Shown piece by piece: positions 16,510 to 25,596 of a DNA stretch of 64,000 nt; the stretch's first letter is position 1, and every line of letters begins with the position of its first letter. Source of the stretch: Peptacetobacter sp900550335 (lineage in GTDB: Bacteria > Bacillota > Clostridia > Peptostreptococcales > Peptostreptococcaceae); assembly GCF_047528295.1 (NCBI RefSeq), contig NZ_CP180001.1:2418001-2482000 (forward strand), written 5' to 3'. A program made the translations under genes and the position numbers. The notes under the pieces were generated by a model. That model was not told the origin of the DNA, made no database searches, and saw nothing but the letters and a program-made list of their open reading frames with translations.

Positions 16510-18576
16510 CTAATTTTTAGGAATGAAATCTTTTGATGTTTTTTCTATTAATTTTTCGCTTATTAATAATAATCCTGGTAGCATAAATAGTATTACAAAC
16601 ATACTTATTATTGCCCCTCTAGCCATTAATGAGCAAAGTGAACTTATCATTTCTAGTTTAGATATTATACCAACACCTATTGTTGAACTGAAGAATGAGA
16701 ATCCACTTGTTACTATTGAGCGTCCACATTTCTGTATTGCTATTTTCATAGCTTCATATTTATCGTATCCATTTGAAAGTTCTTCTTTAAACCTAGAAGT
16801 AAGAAGTATAGCGTAGTCAACTGTAGCTCCTAGCTGTATTGTTCCAAGTACTATAGATGCTATAAATGGAAGAACTGTTCCTGTATAATACGGAATACCT
16901 AAGTTTGCAAATATTGCACCTTCAATTGCTGCAACTAGTAAAACTGGTATTGATGCAGACTTAAATACAAATGCGATTATCGCAAATATTGCTATTATAG
17001 AAACTGCACTTACCTTTTTGAAATCTGTATCGGCAATTCTTATTAAATCCTCTGTTAGAGGTGCTTCACCACCGGTAAGTCCATCTGGATCATATTTTTT
17101 AACTATATTATTTAATTCTCTAATCTGAGCACCACATTCTTTTGTAGCTGCTCTATATTTTGAGTTAATCATTATCTGTTCATATCCACCTGCTTTTACT
17201 TCTGAAAGCATACTGTCTGGAATAATATCTTGAACGAATCCTGAACCAACTACTTTTTCAAGTGCTACAACAGAGTTAACTCCATCGACCTTTTCTATTT
17301 CACTTACCATTTGGTCAACCTTATATGAATCTAAACTATCTTTTACAAATATCATATCTGTACTATTCATATCGAAGTCTTTTTTCATTTTATTTGTAGC
17401 AACTATTGATGGTAAATCATCAGGTAGTGTTTCATCCAAGTTGTAGTATACCTTTGCATTATTATTTCCGTATATTGCTGGTATCATTAAAACTAAGAAT
17501 AAAACTGTAAGTTTTTTATAATTTCTAATTACAAAATCTGAAGTCTTTTCAAAGCTTGTAAGAATTGTTTTGTGTCTATGGTTGTGTATTACTTTATCAA
17601 ATGTAAGTATTAAAGCTGGAAGTACTGTAACTGTAGTTAAAACTCCAAGCACAACCCCTTTTGCCATTACTATACCGATATCCTTACCTAATGCTAAGTC
17701 CATTGCACATAAAGCAATGAATCCTGCAACAGTTGTAAGTGAACTACCTGATATAGATGTAAATGTATTTGTTATTGCATTTGCCATGGCCTCTTCTCTG
17801 TTATCAGTATTCAAAAGTTCCTCGTCGTATCTGTGAAGTAAGAATATTGAGTAGTCCATTGTAACTCCAAGCTGCAATATTGCACACAACGCTTTTGTTA
17901 TATAAGATATTTCTCCAAAAATTATATTAGTTCCGAAGTTGTAAATTATCGCTATTGCAATATTTGTAAGGAATACAAATGGAATAGCTGTATACTCCAT
18001 AGTCAAAAGTAAAACTATCATAGTAAGTATTCCAGCAGCTATAACATAAAGTGGCATTTCCTTATCTGATAAATCCTTTGTATCTTTTATAATTCCTGAC
18101 ATTCCACTAAGGAAGGCCTGTTTACCTGCAATACCTCTAATAGTATCAACTGCTTTCATTGTAAGTTCATCAGCAGTACCTTCTTTTAATTTGACTATCA
18201 TCATAGTCGCATCCCCAGAATAAAGCATATCCCTCATATCCTTAGGTATCATTTCATTTGGAAATGCTAAGTCTATAAAACTATCTTTCCAAATAACTTC
18301 TTGCACACCGTCTACCTTTTCGACTTTTTCTTTAATCTTAGCTACATCTTTATCTGGCATATTTTCGATTTCCAACATAGCCAAAGATCCACAGTTAAAA
18401 TCTTCTTTCATTATCTTTTCTGCTTTCATAGTAGATACATCTTCTGGTAAATAACTAAGTATATCGTAGTTTATATCTGTTTTGATATATCCCATAACTG
18501 ATGGTATCAAAAGTAAAAATGCTATCAAAAGAATGATTTTACTATGTTTTGCTATCTTATCAGCAATCTTTTTCAT
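16510..18576 (-). CDS. MMPL/RND-family transporter
   Basis: This 688-residue protein is an RND-superfamily exporter of the MMPL type, predicted to move lipids or other hydrophobic compounds out of the membrane using the proton gradient. It has twelve predicted helices in two halves: helix 1 (residues 14-34), a large outer loop, five clustered helices (about 180-330), then the same pattern repeated. ILQLGVTMDYSIFLLHRYDEE and the matching IQLGATVDYAILLTSRFKEE mark the symmetric core helices. The ATG at 18597 overlaps the purine-rich ribosome site GGAAGGAGAAGGAG, so I place the start at 18576. A strong promoter with operator-like repeats lies upstream, next to a TetR gene. Confidence 0.9.
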   Translation of the reverse strand: MKKIADKIAKHSKIILLIAFLLLIPSVMGYIKTDINYDILSYLPEDVSTMKAEKIMKEDFNCGSLAMLEIENMPDKDVAKIKEKVEKVDGVQEVIWKDSFIDLAFPNEMIPKDMRDMLYSGDATMMIVKLKEGTADELTMKAVDTIRGIAGKQAFLSGMSGIIKDTKDLSDKEMPLYVIAAGILTMIVLLLTMEYTAIPFVFLTNIAIAIIYNFGTNIIFGEISYITKALCAILQLGVTMDYSIFLLHRYDEELLNTDNREEAMANAITNTFTSISGSSLTTVAGFIALCAMDLALGKDIGIVMAKGVVLGVLTTVTVLPALILTFDKVIHNHRHKTILTSFEKTSDFVIRNYKKLTVLFLVLMIPAIYGNNNAKVYYNLDETLPDDLPSIVATNKMKKDFDMNSTDMIFVKDSLDSYKVDQMVSEIEKVDGVNSVVALEKVVGSGFVQDIIPDSMLSEVKAGGYEQIMINSKYRAATKECGAQIRELNNIVKKYDPDGLTGGEAPLTEDLIRIADTDFKKVSAVSIIAIFAIIAFVFKSASIPVLLVAAIEGAIFANLGIPYYTGTVLPFIASIVLGTIQLGATVDYAILLTSRFKEELSNGYDKYEAMKIAIQKCGRSIVTSGFSFFSSTIGVGIISKLEMISSLCSLMARGAIISMFVILFMLPGLLLISEKLIEKTSKDFIPKN

Positions 18577-18597
18577 TTTTCTCCTTCTCCTTCCCAT

Positions 18598-18641
18598 TTG
18601 GGCATACCTAATTTTTATAAATATATTATAGGGCGTGCCTA
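18598..18641 (-). promoter_or_regulatory. Two operator-like repeats before the MMPL gene
   Basis: On the minus strand ATTAGGCACGCCC (ending at 18629) lies inside the -35/-10 spacer and ATTAGGTATGCCC (ending at 18600) lies in the leader, just before the ribosome site. The first is part of TAGG-N5-CCTA, a near-palindrome. Paired, related sites that overlap a promoter and sit next to a TetR gene suggest repressor binding sites. That TetR protein is the ligand is inference. Confidence 0.55.
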
Positions 18642-18653
18642 ATAAAAAGTCAA
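18625..18653 (-). promoter_or_regulatory. Promoter of the MMPL/L-x-x-G unit
   Basis: The minus strand has TTGACT (18653-18648), a 17-base spacer and TATAAT (18630-18625), a near-consensus vegetative promoter. Transcription should begin near 18618, about 40 bases before the MMPL start codon. Confidence 0.82.
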
Positions 18654-18655
18654 CA

Positions 18656-18746
18656 TTTTTATAACTTCGTAAAAATGAAGTTTTTATGAAGTTATAAAAA
18701 AAATACTACTGAGCTTCATGTCTAAACACGAAATTCGGTAGTATTT
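18656..18746 (-). terminator. Terminator of tetR, plus a second long hairpin
   Basis: After the tetR stop the minus strand forms a long hairpin, AAATACTAC (18746-18738) with GTAGTATTT (18709-18701) and further paired bases inside, followed by eight T: an intrinsic terminator. Directly after it a 13-bp inverted repeat TTTTTATAACTTC / GAAGTTATAAAAA (18656-18668 with 18688-18700) encloses a second small stem. The latter lies just upstream of the MMPL -35 box and could be either a backup terminator or a binding site. Confidence 0.75.
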
Positions 18747-18785
18747 ATATTAATCACGTATAATTTACTATATTAATTTTTCTAG

Positions 18786-19457
18786 TTATATTAAATCACT
18801 TGATTCAACTACATTATTTATAACTTCCTCAAGATTCATATCATCCTTAAATTCTCTTGCCTCTTGTATTATCTTGTCTATATCTATATCTTCATCAACA
18901 TTTAAAAGTGCAAATCTTGTTTTAACAACATTAACTATAATATCATCTAAATCTACATTAAGTATTCCTTCGTAGTACTGATTTAGCAATTCACACTCTC
19001 CAGCACATCCCATTGCAATACTCATATATAAATCTTTATCATTAAAAGTATAGTTGCTTTCCATTAATTTTTCTTTAAATAAATTTAGAAGAATATTTAT
19101 ATACTCTTTTCTGATAGACCTTACGTTTGAGGCTTCGATATATAATCTAAACACCTTTTCAGATGTAGCTACAGCATGAGTGTATATATACTGACTGATT
19201 ATATAGTTTGCAACTATATCATTCTCTTTTATTTTTTTCTCTGCTATAGTTCCGTAGATTTTTTCTAGTAATTCCTTATATAGATACAGTAATATATCCT
19301 CTTTTTTCTTAAAGTAATAGTACAAATGGCCTCTTCCAAGTCCAGATGACTCCGCAATCTGTCTTATTGTCGTTTTTCCGTATCCATATTTAATAAAAAG
19401 TCCTGATGCGGTTTTTATTATGTGATCTTTTAGCTGATTAACTTCTGAATCTTTCAT
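18786..19457 (-). CDS. TetR/AcrR-family transcriptional regulator
   Basis: This is a 223-residue DNA-binding repressor. The N-terminal helix-turn-helix (about residues 15-55) reads TASGLFIKYGYGKTTIRQIA, SSGLGRGHLYYYFKKKEDIL, the canonical TetR signature. The C-terminal part is helical and presumably senses a small ligand. The ATG at 19472 lies within GGAGGGA, the ribosome site, so the start is set at 19457 (MKDSEVNQL). It follows the ABC exporter gene by 16 bases and precedes the MMPL unit, so it probably controls one or both transporters. Confidence 0.92.
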   Translation of the reverse strand: MKDSEVNQLKDHIIKTASGLFIKYGYGKTTIRQIAESSGLGRGHLYYYFKKKEDILLYLYKELLEKIYGTIAEKKIKENDIVANYIISQYIYTHAVATSEKVFRLYIEASNVRSIRKEYINILLNLFKEKLMESNYTFNDKDLYMSIAMGCAGECELLNQYYEGILNVDLDDIIVNVVKTRFALLNVDEDIDIDKIIQEAREFKDDMNLEEVINNVVESSDLI

Positions 19458-19473
19458 TTTACTTCCCTCCAAT

Positions 19474-21174
19474 TTATTTGCTGTGAAGAGTAGCGTATAT
19501 TCCTCCAGCTTCTATAAGTTCATCATGTGTTCCTCTTTCAGAAATTTTTCCATTAGTTATTACTATTATCTCGTCTGCATTTTTTATTGTAGAAAGTCTG
19601 TGAGCTACCACTATATTCGTTCTATCTTTACTTAATTCTTCAAGAGATGCCTGTATCTCTCTTTCTGTCACATTATCAAGTGCTGAAGTAGCTTCATCTA
19701 GTATTATTATTGGAGGATTCTTTAAGAATATTCTAGATATAGATATTCTCTGTTTCTGTCCACCAGATAACTTAACCCCTCTTTCACCTATATATGTGTC
19801 ATATTTTTCAGGTAAAGTCATTACAAAATCGTGTATTCTAGCCTTTTTAGCTGCTTCTATCATTTCTTCTTCTGTAGCATCAGGATTTCCGCAAATTATA
19901 TTGTCTCTAATTGTTCCTGTAAATAAGAACACATCCTGCTGAACAACACCTATATTTTTTCTAAGTGATCTTAGACTTACATCCTTTATACTATTTCCGT
20001 CTATTTTTATATCCCCAGAATCTAATTCATAGAATCTAGGTATTAAGCTACAAAGAGTAGTTTTTCCACCTCCTGATGGACCTACTAACGCAATTGTTTT
20101 TCCTGCTTCTATAGACAGACTTAAATTACTTATTACTTCATTTTCATCTTCATAAGTAAATGATGCATTTTCTATTTCTATATTTCCTTTTACATTTTTA
20201 AGTTCTTTAGGATTTTTAGCTTCTTCCTGGATTTCTTCATCCATTATTTCTTTAAAACGTTTAAATCCTGTCATACCATTCTGGTACTGTTCTGTAAAGT
20301 TTACAAGTTTTTTCATAGGCTCTATGAACATTTTTACGTATAAAATATACGCTGCAAAATCTCCAATAGTTATTCTTCCTACATAAGTGTAGTATCCACC
20401 TAGTATCATAGCTATCCATTCTAATAAATCCATGAAGAAGTTCATTCCAGAGAAATACTCAGCCATAGCCTTGTAAGATTCCTCTCTAGCATCCTTGAAT
20501 ATATTGTTTATCTTGTCAAATTTTTCAAGTTCTTCATCTTCTGTACAGAATGATTTTGTAACTTTCATACCAGCTATACTATTTTCTAGGGTAGCATTTA
20601 CTTCCCCTACTTTTACTCTAGCTTTCATAAACGCATTACCCATTTTGTCTTTTTTGCGTGCAACAAACCAAACTGCAAATGGAAGTACTGCGAATATTAT
20701 AAGTGTTAATGGAATATCTATTCCCATTAAAATTATAAATGAACCTATGATTGTTACTAATGATATAAATAAATCTTCTGGACCGTGGTGTGCAAGTTCT
20801 GTTATGTCCATAAGGTCGTTTACAATTCTAGACATTGTAACACCAGATTTATTTTCATCGAAATATTTATTAGGTAATTTTTGGAGATGTCTAAAAACAA
20901 CACTTCTCATATCTGCCTGCATTCTAACACCTACAACATGCCCCCAATACTGCATAAAGTAGTTGAATCCTGCCTTAGCTATAAATATAACTATAAGAAT
21001 AGCTGCAAATATAAATAATAGATCAATTTTTTTATTAGGTATGATGTCATCCATTATGTTTCTAGTCATAATTGGATATAAAAGATTGCACATTGATGCT
21101 GAAAAAGCACAAATCATGTCTAGTATAAATAGCTTTTTATACGGTTTGTAATATTGAACAAATTCTTTTAACAT
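19474..21174 (-). CDS. ABC exporter, fused permease-ATPase half-transporter
   Basis: The 566-residue protein fuses a six-helix exporter domain (residues 10-310) to an ATPase (330-566), the MsbA/LmrA/MdlB arrangement for export of drugs, lipids or peptides. The ATPase has Walker A GPSGGGKTT, Q-loop VVQQDVFLFTGTIRDNI, signature LSGGQKQR, Walker B IIILDEATSALD and H-loop VAHRLST. With only one such gene it probably works as a homodimer. It is the first gene of a unit with the TetR regulator and faces away from the LysR gene. Confidence 0.92.
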   Translation of the reverse strand: MLKEFVQYYKPYKKLFILDMICAFSASMCNLLYPIMTRNIMDDIIPNKKIDLLFIFAAILIVIFIAKAGFNYFMQYWGHVVGVRMQADMRSVVFRHLQKLPNKYFDENKSGVTMSRIVNDLMDITELAHHGPEDLFISLVTIIGSFIILMGIDIPLTLIIFAVLPFAVWFVARKKDKMGNAFMKARVKVGEVNATLENSIAGMKVTKSFCTEDEELEKFDKINNIFKDAREESYKAMAEYFSGMNFFMDLLEWIAMILGGYYTYVGRITIGDFAAYILYVKMFIEPMKKLVNFTEQYQNGMTGFKRFKEIMDEEIQEEAKNPKELKNVKGNIEIENASFTYEDENEVISNLSLSIEAGKTIALVGPSGGGKTTLCSLIPRFYELDSGDIKIDGNSIKDVSLRSLRKNIGVVQQDVFLFTGTIRDNIICGNPDATEEEMIEAAKKARIHDFVMTLPEKYDTYIGERGVKLSGGQKQRISISRIFLKNPPIIILDEATSALDNVTEREIQASLEELSKDRTNIVVAHRLSTIKNADEIIVITNGKISERGTHDELIEAGGIYATLHSK

Positions 21175-21515
21175 ATAATTCCCCCCTTACTTCTCATATT
21201 TTCCAATTTTACACTAAATTGAATTTATTTTCTATACTATTTCTAAAATATACATCAATTCATTCATATTTTATAATTTTTTGCTCAAAATTTATCTGTA
21301 AATCTTATACATCTTATCTAAATCTTGTGTTATAATAATTCTATGCTATAGATAAATTTTTATTTTTTATTTTTTTATCTATACACAAGCATATTTGCTA
21401 TATATATAAATTTTATTAAGATTATTTTTTATTTTCATGGTAATTGTTTTGGAATTATAATTGATTCTATTTATTATTATTTAAAAACCAATATTTTAAG
21501 GGGGATTATTTCATT
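21175..21515. other. Divergent intergenic region with an inverted repeat
   Basis: This AT-rich stretch lies between the divergent ABC exporter and LysR genes and should carry both promoters. TATAGATAAA (21347-21356) and TTTATCTATA (21374-21383) form a 10-bp inverted repeat with a 17-base loop, flanked by TATGC and GCATA. It is a candidate operator for one of the neighbouring regulators. No gene is seen here. Confidence 0.4.
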
Positions 21516-22424
21516 ATGGATCTTAAACAACTTGAGGTATTTGTTGCTGTTGTAAAGCACCAGAGTTTCTCTAAAGCATCACGAGAGCTATTCCTTACAC
21601 AGCCAACAGTAAGTGCCCACATTCAAAATTTAGAAAATGAACTAGAGACGGTTTTAGTAAACAGAAGTAATAAGACTATAACTCTTACTGAATCTGGTAA
21701 AATTCTTTATGAACACGCTATTTACATATTAAATAACTGTAAAAAAGCTATTTACGATATTAAAGAATACTCAGGTAAAATAGAAGGGCTTATCGATATA
21801 GCCTGCAGTTCTATCCCAGAAACATACCTTTTACCTGGATTTATGAAGAGTTTTTCTAATACTTATCCTGATGTAAAATTCAGTATAAGCCATTATGATT
21901 CGCGGTTTGCTATATCTGAAATACTAGATGAGAGAATCAGTTTCGGATTTGTCGGTTCTAAAATTAGCAACCCACAGATAAAATACGTAAACCTTATCGA
22001 CGATAATTTAGTTTTAATAACACCACCAGACCTAGAAATAGAAAACGTAAACGGGGAAATAGATGTATCAGCATTATATGATTTTAACTTTATAATGAGA
22101 AAAGAAGGTTCTGGTACTAGAGATTTAATATTCAAAACACTTAAAAAGGCCGGATTCTCTACAGCTAAATTAAATATATTAGCTCATGTAGAATCAAATG
22201 AGTCTATAAAAGAAATGGTTAGACAGGGATTAGGTGTATCATTCATATCACAAATTTCTGCAGAAGAATACATAAACTCAGGAAAACTAAAAAGCTACAA
22301 AATAAAAGGAATAGACTTCTCTCGTAAATTCTATTTCATATACTCTAAAAAGAAAACATTCACTCCACTAGAAAACAAATTCCTAAATGAATTATGTGAA
22401 TACTTTGGATTAGATCATAAATAA
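21516..22424 (+). CDS. LysR-family transcriptional regulator
   Basis: The 302-residue protein has a LysR helix-turn-helix at the N-terminus (MDLKQLEVFVAVVKHQSFSK, with LTQPTVSAHIQNLENEL as recognition helix) and a periplasmic-binding-like ligand domain from about residue 90. The N-terminal sequence resembles the CysL/CbbR branch and the subgroup often found next to selenium-metabolism genes, but no such genes are nearby. AGGGGGA eight bases upstream supports the ATG. It is transcribed alone and ends in a strong terminator. Its target is unknown. Confidence 0.92.
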   Translation: MDLKQLEVFVAVVKHQSFSKASRELFLTQPTVSAHIQNLENELETVLVNRSNKTITLTESGKILYEHAIYILNNCKKAIYDIKEYSGKIEGLIDIACSSIPETYLLPGFMKSFSNTYPDVKFSISHYDSRFAISEILDERISFGFVGSKISNPQIKYVNLIDDNLVLITPPDLEIENVNGEIDVSALYDFNFIMRKEGSGTRDLIFKTLKKAGFSTAKLNILAHVESNESIKEMVRQGLGVSFISQISAEEYINSGKLKSYKIKGIDFSRKFYFIYSKKKTFTPLENKFLNELCEYFGLDHK

Positions 22425-22432
22425 AAGAAAAA

Positions 22433-22467
22433 AAGATGGCTGTTGCAGATTTTGCAGCAGCCTTTTT
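22433..22467 (+). terminator. Bidirectional terminator after the LysR gene
   Basis: GGCTGTTGCA (22438-22447) pairs with TGCAGCAGCC (22453-22462), ten pairs with one G-T, flanked by an A-run on the left and a T-run on the right, so it can end both the LysR gene and the convergent DUF896 gene. Confidence 0.9.
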
Positions 22468-22493
22468 AATTTAACACAATAGTTCTTAAGTTT

Positions 22494-22736
22494 TTAGTTT
22501 TCTTTTATTTCACACATACTACAGTTTTTACCTGGTTTTCTTCCTGTTCTTTCTTCAAATTCTTTTGGAGATACTACTTCTATACAGTCTAATCTCTGTT
22601 TGAATCCTTTTTTAAATTCCTGTAGATATATTTTTCTTAATTTTTCTCTTTCTTTTGTTTCTGCTGGAGTTAATCCTTCAGCTTTATTTTTCTTTGCTAA
22701 TTCATTTATTCTGTTTATTAATTTCTGATCTATCAT
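22494..22736 (-). CDS. DUF896 (YnzC/UPF0291) family small protein
   Basis: This 80-residue cytoplasmic protein matches the DUF896 family: INRINELAKKNKAEGLTPAE, EREKLRKIYLQEFKKGFKQ. B. subtilis YnzC, a member, forms a two-helix hairpin. The usual family length is 60-77; this copy ends with CSMCEIKEN, which adds a CxxC pair. A GGAGAAG ribosome site supports the ATG. Function in the cell is not established. Confidence 0.9.
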   Translation of the reverse strand: MIDQKLINRINELAKKNKAEGLTPAETKEREKLRKIYLQEFKKGFKQRLDCIEVVSPKEFEERTGRKPGKNCSMCEIKEN

Positions 22737-22846
22737 TTTATCTTCTCCTTTTCAATTCAAATTTATATATTCTAAAACTACATCTTCTATTAAATCATTT
22801 TTGTCCAATTATATCAATTGCTTATTTAATATACTCAAGTTTTATT

Positions 22847-24271
22847 CTAATAGAATAGGCTATTATCCATTATAGATTCATTTTCATCATTATTTTTCAA
22901 AAATTCTTCTAAACTCTCGCCTATTATCTCTATACCCTTTTTTATATTTTCAACGCTTTCTCTTGCTATATTTATCCTAAAGAATCTATCATCTATTACA
23001 TTATCATAGAAATATGTCCCCGGAAGTACTGACACACCTTTTTTATATATAAACTCTGTAAATTCTTTAGACTTGCAACCTCTTGGAAGTTCACAGAAGA
23101 AATTTATTCCTCCAGAGCAGTTTCTAACTCTTATTCTTCCCCTAAAAAATTTTTTAATACTTTCTTTTGCTACTCTGTACTTTTCATCGTATATTTTATC
23201 CATTTTTTCTATATGATTGTCCCAATCAAACTCTTCCATATAGCAAAGAAGAGAGCTTTGTATAAGTCCTGGAGTAGATATATCTGAAGAATATTTTGCC
23301 CAAAGTATGTTTTTCATAAGCTCTTGTGGTATATTTACTACCCCGATTCTAAGCCCTGGCATAAATATCTTTGAAAAACTCTTTATGTATATAACTCTAT
23401 TATTTTCATCATAACTTTTTAAAGGCTTATTGTCCTCAGAATCAAATTTAAAATCGCTTATAAAATCATCTTCCAGTATATAAAAATCATACTCCTCAGC
23501 TAATTCTAACAATTTTTTCTTTTTATAAGTTGAATAAGAAATCCCTGTAGGATTTTGGAAATTAGGCATAACATACATAAGCTTAGGTTTTATTTTATCC
23601 AATTTTAGTTTTAATATTCCTATATCAATTCCATCATCCAGCAATGGTATAGATATTATTTTAGCACCTCTGCTTTTAAATACCTCTATTGCACCATTGT
23701 ATGTAGGTTCTTCTACAAATACAATATCAGAATAATTTATAATACCTTTACATACAATGTCTATTCCCTGCTGAGCTCCTGATATAACTTGTAAATCATC
23801 TTTTGTAGTATTTATTCCATTTTTTATAAGATACTTAGAAATTCTATCTCTTAACCCTTCATTTCCAAGACCTTCATCGTATTCAAATATAGTTCCTTCA
23901 TTTTTGCATAGTGCACTATTAACAGCTTTTTTAAAATCCTCTACTGGAAACATCTCATTTGATGGATTCCCATTATCAAAGTGAATAATATTCTTATTTT
24001 TCTTATCGTCTTTAGATCTATATTTTTTTATCTCAGCTGCAAAAGTTCCACTACCTACAATTTTATAAACATACCCTTCTTTTTCTAGAAGCTCATATAC
24101 TTTTACAATTGTAGTATTATTTACACCTATATACTCTGATAGCTTTCTAATAGGCGGTAATTTTTCGTGTTCTTTTATTTTACCATCTATTATTAAATTT
24201 TTTATATGAGTATATATCCGTATATATTTTCTCCCCTGTATATTCTCTATATTTAAATAGTATTTTTCCAT
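22847..24271 (-). CDS. MocR-type GntR regulator with aminotransferase-like domain
   Basis: The 474-residue protein joins an N-terminal GntR winged helix (residues 10-80: KLPPIRKLSEYIGVNNTTIV, VYELLEKEGYVYKIVGSGTF) to a class I aminotransferase fold (about 100-460). The PLP-binding lysine is in YIKSFSKIFMPGLRIGVV, and the FQNPTGISYS and ILEDDFISDF motifs line the cofactor site. MocR proteins use PLP as a sensor, controlling genes such as those for vitamin B6 or GABA use. No such target is adjacent. It lies just downstream of the candidate RNA terminator. Confidence 0.92.
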   Translation of the reverse strand: MEKYYLNIENIQGRKYIRIYTHIKNLIIDGKIKEHEKLPPIRKLSEYIGVNNTTIVKVYELLEKEGYVYKIVGSGTFAAEIKKYRSKDDKKNKNIIHFDNGNPSNEMFPVEDFKKAVNSALCKNEGTIFEYDEGLGNEGLRDRISKYLIKNGINTTKDDLQVISGAQQGIDIVCKGIINYSDIVFVEEPTYNGAIEVFKSRGAKIISIPLLDDGIDIGILKLKLDKIKPKLMYVMPNFQNPTGISYSTYKKKKLLELAEEYDFYILEDDFISDFKFDSEDNKPLKSYDENNRVIYIKSFSKIFMPGLRIGVVNIPQELMKNILWAKYSSDISTPGLIQSSLLCYMEEFDWDNHIEKMDKIYDEKYRVAKESIKKFFRGRIRVRNCSGGINFFCELPRGCKSKEFTEFIYKKGVSVLPGTYFYDNVIDDRFFRINIARESVENIKKGIEIIGESLEEFLKNNDENESIMDNSLFY

Positions 24272-24307
24272 AATATACCACCCATTTAAAAATTTATTTA
24301 TTATACA

Positions 24308-24338
24308 ATAAAAAGCGCTGACTAGCAGCGCTTTTTAT
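24308..24338 (-). terminator. Terminator of the candidate RNA
   Basis: The arms 24310-24320 and 24326-24336 pair perfectly, with A/T runs on both sides. It ends transcription from the LacI-type gene and the candidate RNA on the minus strand. Confidence 0.9.
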
Positions 24339-24526
24339 CAGTCCCGAAACACCGTCGGTATTGTAAATTCATACCCGAGATACTCCCAGGTGGGTGATTT
24401 GTTAATTGATTTTTGAAGTCCTCGATAAAATCAAGGCATATCATACTCACAATAAAACTCAATCTCCCGAATTTAAATTGTCGGTTGAATTTAGAAGTAA
24501 CCTTCTCGAATGTCTCAGGATTTCTT
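24308..24526 (-). ncRNA. Candidate structured RNA of about 215 bases
   Basis: Between the LacI-type gene and the MocR gene lies a segment that is richer in G and C than its surroundings and contains several potential stems: TCGGGTAT/ATACCGA, CCCA/TGGG, TGATTTT/AAAATCA. It ends in a perfect 11-bp terminator hairpin (AAAAAGCGCTG, 5-base loop, CAGCGCTTTTT; 24310-24336). A possible promoter is TTTAAA (24561-24556), 17 bases, TATAAT (24538-24533) on the minus strand. An open frame of 76 codons covers the segment (24322-24552), but it runs into the terminator stem, has no ribosome site, and uses CGA, CGG, TCG and GGG codons rare in the neighbours. I favour a non-coding RNA; length would fit raiA-type RNAs, but I cannot assign the family. 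Confidence 0.55.
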
Positions 24527-24585
24527 ACCTTTATTATATAATAATTGGCCAAATTTTTAAAGAGAAAATCAAAAATCCATAAAAT

Positions 24586-25596
24586 TTATTTTTTTATTAC
24601 ACTTTCTCTTTCTTCTATTCTATGAGGAAGCTCTACTTTCTTTTCCTCAATTTCTTCTCCATTTATCATCTTTATAACCATTCTTATTGCAACGGCTCCC
24701 ATATCGTATAATGGCTGATGAACTGTTGTAAGTTTAGGTCTATACATTTTTGCTATTTTAACATCATTAAATCCTGCCACAGATATATCATTTGGAACAT
24801 CATATCCTTTATCAAAAGCAGCATTCATAGCTCCAACTGCAGCCTCATCTCCTGTAACGAATATAGCATCTGGAACTATTCCTTTTTCTAGTATATCCTT
24901 AGTAGACTCATATCCACTATTGTAGTCTACACCACCGTATCTAACTAATTCTTCATTGAATTCTATACCATTTTCTGATAATGCATCTTTGTATCCATCT
25001 AGTCTTTCTTTTTCTAATCTTGTATCCCCTGCACTAGTCATAACAAAAGCTATTTTTTTATGTCCCTGTAATATTAAGTGTTTTGTCATATCATAAGTTG
25101 CTTTCTGATTGTTTACACTTACTGTAGGTACATCATAATCTCTAGCTGTTTTACTTATATATGTTGTTGGAATTCCACAGTTTTCTATATATTCTATATG
25201 CTCTTTTGCTAAATCCCAACTTATCATTACCATACCTTCAATCTGTTTAGCTCTTAAAAGGTTTATACTTCTCATTTCTTCATTTTTATCTGAGTAAGTA
25301 TTTGAAAGAAGAATATCGTAGTTATACATTCTTGCTATTTCTTCTATACCATTAAGGATTTCATTTACAAATGAATCTGATACCTCTGGTACAACAACAC
25401 CTATTAACTGACTTTTTTTAGTAACTAAACTTCTTGCTAGTGGGTTTGGTACATACCCAGTTTCCTCTATTACATCAAGAACCTTTTTCTTTATCTCATC
25501 TGTTACAGGTTTAGAATTGTTTATTACTCTAGACACTGTAGATATAGAAACGCCGGCCTTCTTTGCTACATCCTTAATTGTAACTGTATTTTTCAT
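24586..25596 (-). CDS. LacI-family regulator, CcpA-like
   Basis: The 336-residue protein has a LacI helix-turn-helix and hinge (TIKDVAKKAGVSISTVSRVI to YVPNPLARSLVTKKS, residues 5-58) followed by a periplasmic-binding-like sensor domain. Its overall sequence resembles CcpA, the global carbon catabolite regulator of Firmicutes, and no sugar-use genes are adjacent, which fits a global rather than a local role. That identity is inference. A GGAGGAA ribosome site supports the ATG. The core CGAACGCTTG upstream (25666-25675) is a weak LacI-type site that could mediate autoregulation. Confidence 0.8.
   Translation of the reverse strand: MKNTVTIKDVAKKAGVSISTVSRVINNSKPVTDEIKKKVLDVIEETGYVPNPLARSLVTKKSQLIGVVVPEVSDSFVNEILNGIEEIARMYNYDILLSNTYSDKNEEMRSINLLRAKQIEGMVMISWDLAKEHIEYIENCGIPTTYISKTARDYDVPTVSVNNQKATYDMTKHLILQGHKKIAFVMTSAGDTRLEKERLDGYKDALSENGIEFNEELVRYGGVDYNSGYESTKDILEKGIVPDAIFVTGDEAAVGAMNAAFDKGYDVPNDISVAGFNDVKIAKMYRPKLTTVHQPLYDMGAVAIRMVIKMINGEEIEEKKVELPHRIEERESVIKK

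Noticed and set aside
24322..24552. Open frame of 76 codons as a protein gene
   Set aside because: No ribosome site, codon use unlike the neighbours, and the stop lies within the terminator stem; a structured RNA explains it better.
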